A DNA stretch of 56,410 nucleotides from Gemmatimonadales bacterium (GTDB lineage Bacteria; Gemmatimonadota; Gemmatimonadetes; Palauibacterales; Palauibacteraceae), in the NCBI GenBank assembly GCA_009838765.1, contig VXQX01000025.1, positions 1-56,410 of the forward strand. The letters run 5' to 3'. Positions within the stretch are counted from its first letter, which is position 1, and every line of letters begins with the position of its first letter. The position numbers were made by a program, and so were the translations under genes. Positions 18,609 to 26,667 of the stretch are shown one piece after another. Below the pieces are notes generated by a model. The model had not been told where the DNA came from and did no database searches. It saw only the letters and a program-made list of their open reading frames with translations.

Positions 18609-21094
18609 GTCCCCTGGTTGGTTCCCCGTTGGGTCGCACGGTCGGTCCCGGCGTTCGAGCCGCCGGCCTCAGCCCCCTGTTCGACGATGGCGCCGCCCCG
18701 GCTCATGAGGAAGGCCGGGCTCTCCGCCACTCCGAGGATGAAGGCGGACATGCGGTACTCCTCCGCCTCCGCGCGGCGCGTGATGCGGCGCACGGTCGGC
18801 ATGTCGAAGTACTCCACGCGGCGTCCGAGCGCGTACGCCATGAGACTCTCGGTGAACGCCCTCGCCAGCGACTCGCTCCGCGAGAGCAGGGCGATCCGCA
18901 GGTCGGCCGGCCCCGCCAGCGGCGTCCCGTCGTACAGGTCGCCGCTGGGGTCGACCGTGCGCCCCTGGTCGTTGATCCGGTACGCGCCCGTCACGTCGAA
19001 GTTTTCGAGCGCAAGCCCCAGCGGGTCGATGACGCGGTGGCACGAGCGGCAGGCCGGGCTCGCACGGTGCATCTCCAACCGCTCGCGCACGGTGAGGAAG
19101 CGGCCCTCCTCGGCCTCGTCGATCGCCTCCAGATCCGGCACATCCGGCGGCGGCGGGGGCGGCGGCGTCCCGAACAGGACCTCCATGATCCACTTGCCCC
19201 GCAGCACGGGCGAGGTCCGGTTCGCGTGCGAGGTCGAGGTGAGGATGCTCCCGTGCGCCAGCACGCCGCGGCGGATGTCGTCGGGATAAGCGACCTTCCG
19301 GAAGTGGGTTCCGGCCACGCCGGACATCCCGTAGTGCCGGGCGAGCCGCTCGTTGACGAAGGTGTAGTCCGCCGTCAGCAGCTCGAAGAAGCCGCGGTCC
19401 TCCCGCACCAGGTGCTCGAACAGCAGCTCCGTCTCGCGGCGCATGTCGCGGGCGAGCTGCTCGTAGAAGTCGGGGAAGCGGAGCGCGTCCGGATGGACGT
19501 TGTCGAGGTCCTGCAGCCGCAGCCACTGCGCGGCGAATCGCGTCGCCAGCCCCTCGGCGTTCGCGTGCGCGAGCATGCGGCGGACCTGGGTCTCCAGGCC
19601 GGCCGACTCGTCGAGCCCGCCCGTCCGGGCCGCCTCGATGAGCGCCTCGTCCGGCGGCATCCCCCACAGGAAGAAGGCGAGCCGGGAGGCGAGATCGAAC
19701 GGCGCGATGCGGTATGGGCCCTCGGTCCCCGCCCCCGCGGGCGGTTCCTCGAAGCGGAAGATGAAGTCCGGGCTCGCGAGGATGCCCTGGAGCGCCGTCC
19801 GGACGCCGACCTCGAAGCCGTCCTCCTCCGCCCCGGCGTCGTACAGGGCGAGGAGCGGGTCGACATCCGACGCGTCCACCGGCCGCCGGTAGGCCTGCGC
19901 CGCCAGCCGCTCCACGATCTCCCGCGCGCAGCGGCGCTCCGCCGCCTCATCCCCGGTTTCGGGCTGGCACGTCAGCACGCGCGCCCGGGTCGGCGTCTCC
20001 GACACGCCCGACACGCCGAACGGCCCCCGGATCGTGAGGTCGCGGAGGTGGGCGACGACCGTGATCCCGTGCGAATAGCCGATCTTCTTGTCGGCGAGAC
20101 TCCACTCGTGCGGCGATACCAGGTCTTCGATCGGTCCGTCGAAACGCTTGATGAAGGCGGCGGACACGCGGTGCGGCCCCGCCGTCACGTGAATCGGCTG
20201 CGTCTCCACCTGGACCCCGTTGGGATCCTGCCGGTGCATCCAGCGGTCGATGTCGATGAGCGCCCGCCGTTCCCCGTCCACGGAGAGTTCGACTTGCTCG
20301 TCGAAGGGCGTCGTCTGCCCGAAGAAATTCCCGGTCGACTCGTGCTGAAAGGCGAGCCGGAAGACGTAGTCTCCGTCCGCGGTGAAGTTGTGCACGACGG
20401 AGATCCCGCCGCGCGTGCCGATCGGCGTGCCCGGCACGTGCTGCCGCTGCTCGGCGTAGCGGGACACCTCGTATTCCGTCTCGCTCGCCGTCACGGTCGG
20501 GTCCCCGAGCGCGAGCCGGCTGATCTCGCTCGCGGCGGTCAGATATCCTTCGAGCAGCGTGGCGGAGAGGTTCTGAACGTCCGCGATGTTGTCGAAGCCC
20601 GCGCTGATCGTCTCGTTCGGCAGGTAGGCGGAGGCGTCGATATCGAGCCCGAGGAGCGCCCGGATCGAGCGCTCGTACTCCGCCCGGTTCAGCCGCTGGA
20701 AGGAGCGGACGCCGGGGTCGGGCCGGTCGGCCGCCGCGGCGTCGACCCGCGCCTCGAGCGTCTCGGCGAGCGCGAGCAGGTCTTCGGGCGGTGGACGCCG
20801 GATCCCCGGCGGCGGCATCATTCCGGCCCGAAGCTTGCGGATCATCTTCTCCGCCGTCTCCGCCTCGAGGTGCGCCATCTCCACCTCGAACCGCTCCAGC
20901 GAGAGATTCCCCAGCACCCGGGTGTCGTTGTGGCAGTTCGTGCAGACCTGGTTCACGATCGCCTGCGGGATCGTGTCCGGGATGAATTCGCGAGCCTGGA
21001 GCGGGGGTGGGGCGGAGAGGGGCGCACCGCCGGGAAGCGCGGAAATCAGCGCCCAAAGCGCGATGCAGGACAGCGCAATCGCGAGTCTCTTCAT
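18605..21094 (-). CDS. Secreted multi-domain haem protein (PSD/DUF1587-DUF1595-DUF1592-DUF1588-DUF1585)
   Basis: An 829-residue exported protein with signal peptide MKRLAIALSCIALWALISAL. Two CxxCH haem-binding motifs are present, at residues 51-55 (CTNCH) and 682-686 (CRSCH). Between them are the planctomycete-type cytochrome-associated domains: FQRLNRAEYERSIRALLGLD (DUF1587), a beta-rich carbohydrate-binding-like block at about 195-350, QAYRRPVD (DUF1595), SRLAFFLWGMPPDEAL (DUF1592), RRGVLAHGSILTSTSHANRTSPVLRGKWI (DUF1588) and the C-terminal GRRVEYFDMPTVRRI (DUF1585). It heads a coupled three-gene operon. Family context suggests periplasmic or surface oxidation of a polymer or sugar, but the reaction is unknown. 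Confidence 0.9.
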   Translation of the reverse strand: MKRLAIALSCIALWALISALPGGAPLSAPPPLQAREFIPDTIPQAIVNQVCTNCHNDTRVLGNLSLERFEVEMAHLEAETAEKMIRKLRAGMMPPPGIRRPPPEDLLALAETLEARVDAAAADRPDPGVRSFQRLNRAEYERSIRALLGLDIDASAYLPNETISAGFDNIADVQNLSATLLEGYLTAASEISRLALGDPTVTASETEYEVSRYAEQRQHVPGTPIGTRGGISVVHNFTADGDYVFRLAFQHESTGNFFGQTTPFDEQVELSVDGERRALIDIDRWMHRQDPNGVQVETQPIHVTAGPHRVSAAFIKRFDGPIEDLVSPHEWSLADKKIGYSHGITVVAHLRDLTIRGPFGVSGVSETPTRARVLTCQPETGDEAAERRCAREIVERLAAQAYRRPVDASDVDPLLALYDAGAEEDGFEVGVRTALQGILASPDFIFRFEEPPAGAGTEGPYRIAPFDLASRLAFFLWGMPPDEALIEAARTGGLDESAGLETQVRRMLAHANAEGLATRFAAQWLRLQDLDNVHPDALRFPDFYEQLARDMRRETELLFEHLVREDRGFFELLTADYTFVNERLARHYGMSGVAGTHFRKVAYPDDIRRGVLAHGSILTSTSHANRTSPVLRGKWIMEVLFGTPPPPPPPDVPDLEAIDEAEEGRFLTVRERLEMHRASPACRSCHRVIDPLGLALENFDVTGAYRINDQGRTVDPSGDLYDGTPLAGPADLRIALLSRSESLARAFTESLMAYALGRRVEYFDMPTVRRITRRAEAEEYRMSAFILGVAESPAFLMSRGGAIVEQGAEAGGSNAGTDRATQRGTNQGT

Positions 21095-21162
21095 GGATTC
21101 GCTCGTTCTCCGCGACCGGCGGTGCGATCTGGCTTCTCGAACCTTCTCCTGCCTAACCCTCC

Positions 21163-21168
21163 AATATA
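21163..21168 (-). promoter_or_regulatory. Possible -10 element upstream of the DUF1592 operon
   Basis: TATATT on the minus strand sits about 70 bases upstream of the DUF1592 start in otherwise GC-rich sequence. No good -35 box is seen. A similar gcgtc...TATATT context occurs upstream of the first free ACP gene. This is only a candidate. Confidence 0.25.
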
Positions 21169-21250
21169 GGGACGCCGACCGGATTTCGCCCTATACAGAT
21201 CCTCCGCCCCCCCCGGCGCCGGCCCGATGCAGCCTGTACATCCCGGCCCC

Positions 21251-23023
21251 TTAACCCTGGCTGGGAGAATCGCCGTGGGGCTTCCGGCGATATTCGACCA
21301 ACGCGGACCGGCCGACGATCCTTAGCAGCCGGATCCAGCGCTCGCTCCCATCGGCGTCTTCCAGATGAAGTACATCGCCCGCCCGAACGTGCACGGGCCG
21401 GAGCATGTTCCCCGTGACTTCTCCGTTAACGGCGATATTCCCCGTCCGGATGCGCGCGTGGTCGAGCGTCGCTACGAACGGTGGAGAACGACCGTCCCTC
21501 GCGATGGTCACGCGCCCCGCCAGGCCCGGAATGGTGCCCGAGCCCTGCGGGAAGATAGTGCCGCCGCCTCCCGGGAGCCGGACGAGGTCGACGGTGATTA
21601 TCCGCTCGGCCGGGAGCCACTCGCGTTCCAGTCTTGCCTCGAAACCGGGAGCGGCCACGAAAAGCGTCAATGCCAGCGCCAGCGGCAGACTCGGTGACGG
21701 ACCGCGAGACTCCAGTTCCAGTATCGCTTCGCCCTGCGCGTCGGTCCTCGCGGACTTCCACCTCACATTCGGGTGATTCGGAGACACCACAAGGACGTCC
21801 GCAGCGGCGATTGGCCGTCCTCCCGAGAGTACGTGAACGACGCCGGCCGCATCACGCAGGGACGCGGCCCGCGCCATCCGCCATGGCAGAAGTTCACCAT
21901 CGGCCCACCGGTGGCGTTCATCTCCACCGTACACGACGACGGGATCGCCGGCAGGCGGCCGGGAGAGGTGACCTCGCACGCGCCGAACGGTGCGCAACAT
22001 GTCCGATGAGGGCGCGCGCGCGGTCCTTGCTTCGAGCAGGGTTCGTCCCCTCGCGTTCTCGATGACCAGATCCGCCTCGACGCCGTTCCGGTCGCGGTAG
22101 AAGGTCAAGCCGTGCTGCCCCAGACCCAGATTGGTCCGGTTCTTCCACGCTTCCGAGACCACCCACGTCCGGAAGATGGCGTCGCGCAGCGGATGTGAAC
22201 GGAGTTGGCCCGGTTCATGGATGTCCAGGAGCCAGCAGGCCAGGCCCGTGTCGCAGAAATAGAGCTTGGGCCCTTTCACGAGACGGTTGCGGATGTTGTC
22301 CTGGAACGCCGGCAGACGAAAGACGATGAAGCTCGTCTCGAGAACATCGATCCACCGTTTGGCCGTTGGTTGGGTTATGCCACAGTCGCTGGCAAGTGAT
22401 GAGTAGTTGAGGAGTTGGCCGGTGCGGCTCGCGCAAGATCCGACGAATCGTTGAAACGTCATCAGGTCTCCGACGTTCAGGATCGCTCGAACCTCGCGCT
22501 CCAGATAGGTGCCGAGGTACGCGCGAAGCCAGGCGGTCGGATCGAGTGCATGATCGAGGATACGCGGATACCCCCCGGTGAAGAGCGCTTCATCGAGATT
22601 GGTGGGGTGGCGCGCGAAGCGTCGGATTTCTCCCCACGTCAGCGGCAGCAGTTCGTGTAGTTCGGTGATCCCGGCCAGCGAATGGACCAGGGACTCCAGG
22701 AGGAGCCGATTCTGGGAGCCGACGAGGACCCAGCGGCCGGGCGCCGGGTCGCTGTCAAGGAAATGCGGCAGGTGGGACAGCAGGTCTGGCGCACGCTGGA
22801 TCTCGTCGATGACCGCACCATCCGGGAGTCCTGCCAGAAAGCCAATCGGGTCGTCGACCGCGAAGCCTCTGATGTCCGGGTCTTCCAGCGTCCGGTACGT
22901 ATGCTCGGGGAACAGTGCCCGGCACAGCGTCGTCTTCCCGCTTTGCCTCGGCCCCGTAAGCGTTACGACGGGCATCGTCGCTGCAACCCGTCTCAGCAAC
23001 GGCGCAAGATCTCGAGCGATCAT
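21251..23023 (-). CDS. AAA ATPase with DUF4143 and an extra C-terminal beta-rich region
   Basis: The 590-residue product starts with an AAA_14 ATPase: Walker A GPRQSGKT at 24-31, Walker B AVIDE at 70-74, and a sensor segment RWVLVGSQN. DUF4143 follows at about 175-400 (GGYPRILD, TYLEREVRAI, GPKLYFCDTGLACWLL). Most proteins of this type end near 380-430 residues. Here about 190 more follow, with a carboxypeptidase-regulatory-like strand pattern (SGGRPIAAADVLVVSPN ... RTDAQGEAILEL) and a second beta block ending in ALVEYRRKPHG. The gene stands alone and its bases are less GC-rich than its neighbours, compatible with transfer. Biological roles of AAA_14/DUF4143 ATPases are poorly known. Confidence 0.8.
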   Translation of the reverse strand: MIARDLAPLLRRVAATMPVVTLTGPRQSGKTTLCRALFPEHTYRTLEDPDIRGFAVDDPIGFLAGLPDGAVIDEIQRAPDLLSHLPHFLDSDPAPGRWVLVGSQNRLLLESLVHSLAGITELHELLPLTWGEIRRFARHPTNLDEALFTGGYPRILDHALDPTAWLRAYLGTYLEREVRAILNVGDLMTFQRFVGSCASRTGQLLNYSSLASDCGITQPTAKRWIDVLETSFIVFRLPAFQDNIRNRLVKGPKLYFCDTGLACWLLDIHEPGQLRSHPLRDAIFRTWVVSEAWKNRTNLGLGQHGLTFYRDRNGVEADLVIENARGRTLLEARTARAPSSDMLRTVRRVRGHLSRPPAGDPVVVYGGDERHRWADGELLPWRMARAASLRDAAGVVHVLSGGRPIAAADVLVVSPNHPNVRWKSARTDAQGEAILELESRGPSPSLPLALALTLFVAAPGFEARLEREWLPAERIITVDLVRLPGGGGTIFPQGSGTIPGLAGRVTIARDGRSPPFVATLDHARIRTGNIAVNGEVTGNMLRPVHVRAGDVLHLEDADGSERWIRLLRIVGRSALVEYRRKPHGDSPSQG

Positions 23024-23049
23024 GGAACCAGCCAGCTCCGTACATCGGC

Positions 23050-23086
23050 TTAGGCCATTTGAAAATTCGATTTTGAATTGGCTTAA
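23050..23086. promoter_or_regulatory. AT-rich inverted repeat upstream of the AAA/DUF4143 gene
   Basis: A 17-bp imperfect inverted repeat (14 of 17 positions pair) surrounds a TCG loop: ttaggccatttgaaaat on the left and its near complement on the right. It lies 27-63 bases upstream of the ATPase start and about 80 bases beyond the PLD stop. No T-run follows on either strand, so an operator is more likely than an intrinsic terminator. Confidence 0.45.
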
Positions 23087-23167
23087 GGTCCTACACGGAT
23101 GTTGTTTCTTGCAACGACCCCAGGGGAACCGGATGTCGTGTTCCCTCAGACTCGCGCGGCGGAGAGG

Positions 23168-24400
23168 CTACTGCGGGCCCGGGATCGTGCGTCCGTCGCG
23201 CCAGGTCGCGAGGGGGATCGGGCTCGGCCGACGCTCGCGTACCGAGGAGGACAGCAGCTCCAGCACGCGCATCGAGAGGCCGCCGAGGCGCTCGCGCCAG
23301 CGCTGGCGGCGCCCCTCCGCCGGCTCCCGGCAGCGCGCGAGATCGGGCTCGAGTATGCGCTCACCGATCTCGCGGACGAGGTCGGGAGCGCTCGTGATGA
23401 GGACGACCTCCGGCTGCATGCGAAAGCTCACGTAGTCGAAGTTCGCCGAACCGAGGACGACCGAGTCGTCGATCCGCATCACCTTGGCGTGCGACATCGG
23501 GCCGGGCAGCATGAGGACCTCGAAGCCCTCGCGTCGCGAAGCGTCGAGCGTGCCCCATTTCATCACGGCCCGGTTGTGGTCCTCCGGCATCATCACCGTG
23601 ACGTGCACGCCGCGGCGGTGCGCCCGGCCGAGGGCGCTCCAGAACGGCTCGCTGATGTACGGACACTGGATGACGATCCGGTCGGTCGCCCGATCGAGCG
23701 CGCGGGAGACGGCGTCGCGCAGCCCGGGGTTGCCCCGGCCCTCGCCGACCACGATCTCGTCGCCGTCGATCTCCGCGGAGGCCGCCCGGTCGTGCCCGCG
23801 CCACGTGTGCTCGAAGTCCTGGCGCAGGAAGGCTGCGATCCCCGGACTCTCGATGCGGATCATGAAGTCGTGCCAGGCGAAGTTGTGCTCGCTGAAGTTG
23901 ATTCCGCCGAGGTAGGCGATCCGGTCGTCGATCGCGACCAGCTTCTTGTGGTTGCGGACGATGAGCCGGTGGAACCGCCGTCCCACGGGCCACGTGAACC
24001 GGACGGGCACCCCGCCGCGTTCCAGCCGGTCGCACATCTCGCCGGTGGCCGCGACCTCGCGCTGCAGGACCGGGTCGCGCCGCGCGCGCGGCAAGCCGAT
24101 GAACCGGTCGTTGATCAGGTACTTCGTCACGGCGTCGGCGACGATGCGCTTCCGCGGCGCTTCGCAGGCCAGCAGGGCTTCCGCCAGGCCCAGCCCGGCG
24201 GCGTCGCCTTCGAAGGAGAGCGTCTGGGCGTAGACGTACTGGCGCGCGCCGCGGATGTCGCGCTCAAGGTGGCTCCAGAACTCGGCGCCGCCGAGGCAGA
24301 GCCGCATCGGGGCGCGCGCTGGCCGACCAGCCGGAGGGGGGCTCGCATCCGTCGCGGGCGTCCACGCGCCGGTCCCCCTCACGGGGCCGGTCCCCCTCAT
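23168..24400 (-). CDS. Phospholipase D-family protein (cardiolipin-synthase-like)
   Basis: A 410-residue protein with two complete HxK(x4)D motifs: NHKKLVAIDDRIAYLGGIN in the first half and SHAKVMRIDDSVVLGSANFD in the second. This is the two-lobed active site of PLD phosphatidyltransferases such as cardiolipin synthase B. No N-terminal membrane helices are seen, as in ClsB-type enzymes. The ATG at 24400 overlaps the stop of the upstream LPG_synthase_TM gene by four bases, so they form a coupled pair, suggesting joint work on membrane phospholipids. Phosphatidyl transfer is the likely reaction; a nuclease-like role of the same fold is less likely in this context. Confidence 0.85.
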   Translation of the reverse strand: MRGTGPVRGTGAWTPATDASPPPAGRPARAPMRLCLGGAEFWSHLERDIRGARQYVYAQTLSFEGDAAGLGLAEALLACEAPRKRIVADAVTKYLINDRFIGLPRARRDPVLQREVAATGEMCDRLERGGVPVRFTWPVGRRFHRLIVRNHKKLVAIDDRIAYLGGINFSEHNFAWHDFMIRIESPGIAAFLRQDFEHTWRGHDRAASAEIDGDEIVVGEGRGNPGLRDAVSRALDRATDRIVIQCPYISEPFWSALGRAHRRGVHVTVMMPEDHNRAVMKWGTLDASRREGFEVLMLPGPMSHAKVMRIDDSVVLGSANFDYVSFRMQPEVVLITSAPDLVREIGERILEPDLARCREPAEGRRQRWRERLGGLSMRVLELLSSSVRERRPSPIPLATWRDGRTIPGPQ

Positions 24401-25473
24401 GCCGCTGCCCCCTTCTCCCCGGCCCGGACATCGGCGACATGTCGCCGCGCCTCGGCGAACAGCACGAACGCCCCCAGCACCGTCCCGAAGAACGTCGTGA
24501 GCAGCCGCCAGCCGACGACCCACAGCACCGTCACCTCGACGAGCAGCACGCGGTTCATCAGCAGCCCCGTCGAGGCCTCGGCGATGCCCGAAGCGCCCGG
24601 CGTCGGCGAGAAGTAAAGAACGATGTGCTGCAAGAGCTGGAGTCCGATGAACGAGAGATCGACCGGCCCCTGGAGCGCCGCCGCGAGGACGTAGCCCATG
24701 AGATACTTGTTCAGGTAGAGCAGGGCGGTCGCGAGGCACACCCAGGCGAGCGTCGCCTTTCCGCGCGACGCGACGGCCCGGAGCCCGGCGGCCAGTCGCT
24801 CGACCTCGCGGCTCAGCAGACGCCGGCCCGCCGCCGCCCAGCGCCGGACTCGCGTTCGCCGTCTCGATACCAGGTTGAGGAAGCGTCGGATCAGCCGAAC
24901 GGTGCGCCGCCGAGCGGCGACGGCCGAGATGAACAGACCCGCGAGTGCCGTGATCGCCGCGACCGCGATGGCGAGCGCGATCAGCACGCCGCGCGCCAGG
25001 GCTTCCCCCGGCAGCAACGCCAGCGCGGCGAGGCCGCCGAGCGCGAAGAAGAGCAGCGTGGCGACGAACGTCAGCAGCGAGCAGAGAATCGCTTCGGACA
25101 GTCGCGCCCCGCGCCGGCACAGCACGTAGAGCTGCGCGGCTCCGCCGCCCGTCTGCGCCGGCGTGATCGCACCCAGCAGCATGTTCGCCCAGTTCGCCCG
25201 CATGCAGTGCCACAGCGAAACGCGCGAGAAGACGCGCCCGTCGAGGAGCAGGCGATAGCGGAGGCCGCCCAGCGTAAAATCGAGCACGAGCAGCGCGAGC
25301 AGGGCGACGGCGAAGCCCGGCGTGATGCGGGCGAGAATGCTGTCGAGTTCCGAAGGAGGGCGCCACCGGATGAGCGCCACGAGCCCCAGAGCGGTCAGTC
25401 CGCCGAACGCGAGTGCGCCGACGATCAGCTTGCTTCGCGCGGGGATGGGGGAACTCGGTTGGGGACTCGCCAC
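24397..25473 (-). CDS. LPG_synthase_TM / UPF0104-type integral membrane protein
   Basis: A 358-residue protein with about eight hydrophobic helices and the family core ANMLLGAITPAQTGGGAAQLYVL, then a late helix with YFSPTPGASGIAEAS, matching the lysylphosphatidylglycerol-synthase membrane region (UPF0104, YbhN-like). That region is thought to act as a lipid flippase. The aminoacyl-transferase domain of full MprF proteins is absent. The start is GTG 25473, and the stop overlaps the PLD gene start. Pairing with a cardiolipin-synthase-like enzyme mirrors the ybhN-clsB arrangement of enterobacteria and supports a role in phospholipid handling. Confidence 0.82.
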   Translation of the reverse strand: MASPQPSSPIPARSKLIVGALAFGGLTALGLVALIRWRPPSELDSILARITPGFAVALLALLVLDFTLGGLRYRLLLDGRVFSRVSLWHCMRANWANMLLGAITPAQTGGGAAQLYVLCRRGARLSEAILCSLLTFVATLLFFALGGLAALALLPGEALARGVLIALAIAVAAITALAGLFISAVAARRRTVRLIRRFLNLVSRRRTRVRRWAAAGRRLLSREVERLAAGLRAVASRGKATLAWVCLATALLYLNKYLMGYVLAAALQGPVDLSFIGLQLLQHIVLYFSPTPGASGIAEASTGLLMNRVLLVEVTVLWVVGWRLLTTFFGTVLGAFVLFAEARRHVADVRAGEKGAAA

Positions 25474-25500
25474 TCGTCTTTCTTCCCTGGATCGGTCGAA

Positions 25501-25530
25501 AGGACCTGTAAGGACCTGTAAGGACCTGTT
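25501..25530. repeat. Triple 10-bp direct repeat
   Basis: Three consecutive copies of aggacctgt(a/t), preceded by a partial copy, sit in the gap between the LPG_synthase_TM gene and the creatininase gene. No function is evident. Confidence 0.85.
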
Positions 25531-25561
25531 ACGCCTCGCGGGGGGTGGTGAGATTCAGCGC

Positions 25562-25589
25562 GCCCGCGCGGACCGTGCGCCGCGCGGGC
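25562..25589 (-). terminator. GC-rich hairpin downstream of the creatininase-family gene
   Basis: A perfect 9-bp inverted repeat (gcccgcgcg / cgcgcgggc) with a 10-base loop lies 22 bases past the creatininase stop. No U-tract follows, so this would be a weak intrinsic terminator or a stabilising 3' hairpin. Confidence 0.4.
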
Positions 25590-25611
25590 CGGATCGGCGA
25601 GGCTGCGTGCG

Positions 25612-26523
25612 CTACATGCCGCTGTTGGTGATGGCCTCGCGGATCTTCTCGACGGTGAGCGCGGTCCGGTAGGCCTGGAGCTTGAGACCGATCTCGATCG
25701 TCTTCTCCTTCGGGGCGATCGGGACGCCGTTGATCTTCGCGAGTCCCGCCTTCACACGCTGGTCGTAGCGGACGACCGCGGGGTCGACGGTCATCATCAG
25801 GCTCGTGATGCCGAAGCTGTCGTGGATGCCGTCGTTCTCCGTCTCCACGATCCCCAGCTCGGACTCGAGGAAGTCCCCGCCTCCGTAGCGGTAGTACTCG
25901 GGGATGTGGTGGGCGTGGGCGTCGTCCCAGCGCTCGTTGAGGCGCGCCGCGACGTTCGCCATCCCCTGCACGTTTCCGCCGCTGTCGCCGATGAAGACGA
26001 TGTGTTCGAAGCCGTGTGCCCTAAGGCTCGAAGCGACGTCATCGAGCACCGCCTCGAAGGTCTCCTGGCGGAGCGAGATCGTGCCGGGGTAGCGCATGTG
26101 GCCGGAGGGTTCGTCGATGTCGCCCTCGGGAACGAGCTTCACGATCGGCGCGCAGAGCGCCTTGCCCAGCTCGCGGGCGATCGCCTCGCACGTCCCCTGC
26201 AGCACGTAGTTGTGCTTGCCCGTGGCGACGTAGGGCCCGTTCTGCTCGATCCCGCCCGTGGAGACGATCGCGATGTTGTACCCGCCGGCCATCATGTCGC
26301 GGACTTCCATCCACGTGAGTTCCTCGATCCAGATCGAGTCGAACATCTCGATCGGGCGCTCCGAGACGAGTTCGGCGTCGATCCGGGCCTCGTATTCGGC
26401 CATGAGACGGGCGCGCTCCTCGGGCGTCATCTCCCGGTTCTGGCCCGCAGCCAGGGCCGGGACCGCGAGCGGGATCGCCAGCAGGGCGGTCAGGGCGGTC
26501 AACGTCGAACGGGCATGCGACAT
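25612..26523 (-). CDS. Exported creatininase-family amidohydrolase
   Basis: A 303-residue protein with a signal peptide (TLTALTALLAIPLAVPALAAG) followed by a creatininase fold. The family metal-binding region reads GGIEQNGPYVATGKHNYVL, later EGDIDEPSGHMRYPGTISL and FIGDSGGN. Cytosolic creatininases have ExHG with the His as metal ligand; here that His is Asn and a later His (GKHN) may substitute, a variant that changes the metal site. ATG 26523 was chosen because aggag lies seven bases upstream and the signal peptide begins there. It is divergent from the first megasynthase gene. Hydrolysis of a cyclic amide in the periplasm is likely; creatinine itself need not be the substrate. Confidence 0.82.
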   Translation of the reverse strand: MSHARSTLTALTALLAIPLAVPALAAGQNREMTPEERARLMAEYEARIDAELVSERPIEMFDSIWIEELTWMEVRDMMAGGYNIAIVSTGGIEQNGPYVATGKHNYVLQGTCEAIARELGKALCAPIVKLVPEGDIDEPSGHMRYPGTISLRQETFEAVLDDVASSLRAHGFEHIVFIGDSGGNVQGMANVAARLNERWDDAHAHHIPEYYRYGGGDFLESELGIVETENDGIHDSFGITSLMMTVDPAVVRYDQRVKAGLAKINGVPIAPKEKTIEIGLKLQAYRTALTVEKIREAITNSGM

Positions 26524-26667
26524 GGTTCTTCTCCTGTTTCCTCGTGCCGGACCGGAATTGGCCGGGACCAAGTCTGACACTGCGGTCGAACAAATCTCCG
26601 GTCCGTGGAAGCCGGCCGGCAAGGGGATCATACCGAGACCGCACGGAAGGTTGCGGTCCCGGGTCCG

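Noticed and set aside
25501-25530. The 10-bp triple repeat as a small CRISPR-like array
   Set aside because: Units are too short, have no spacers and no cas genes are nearby.
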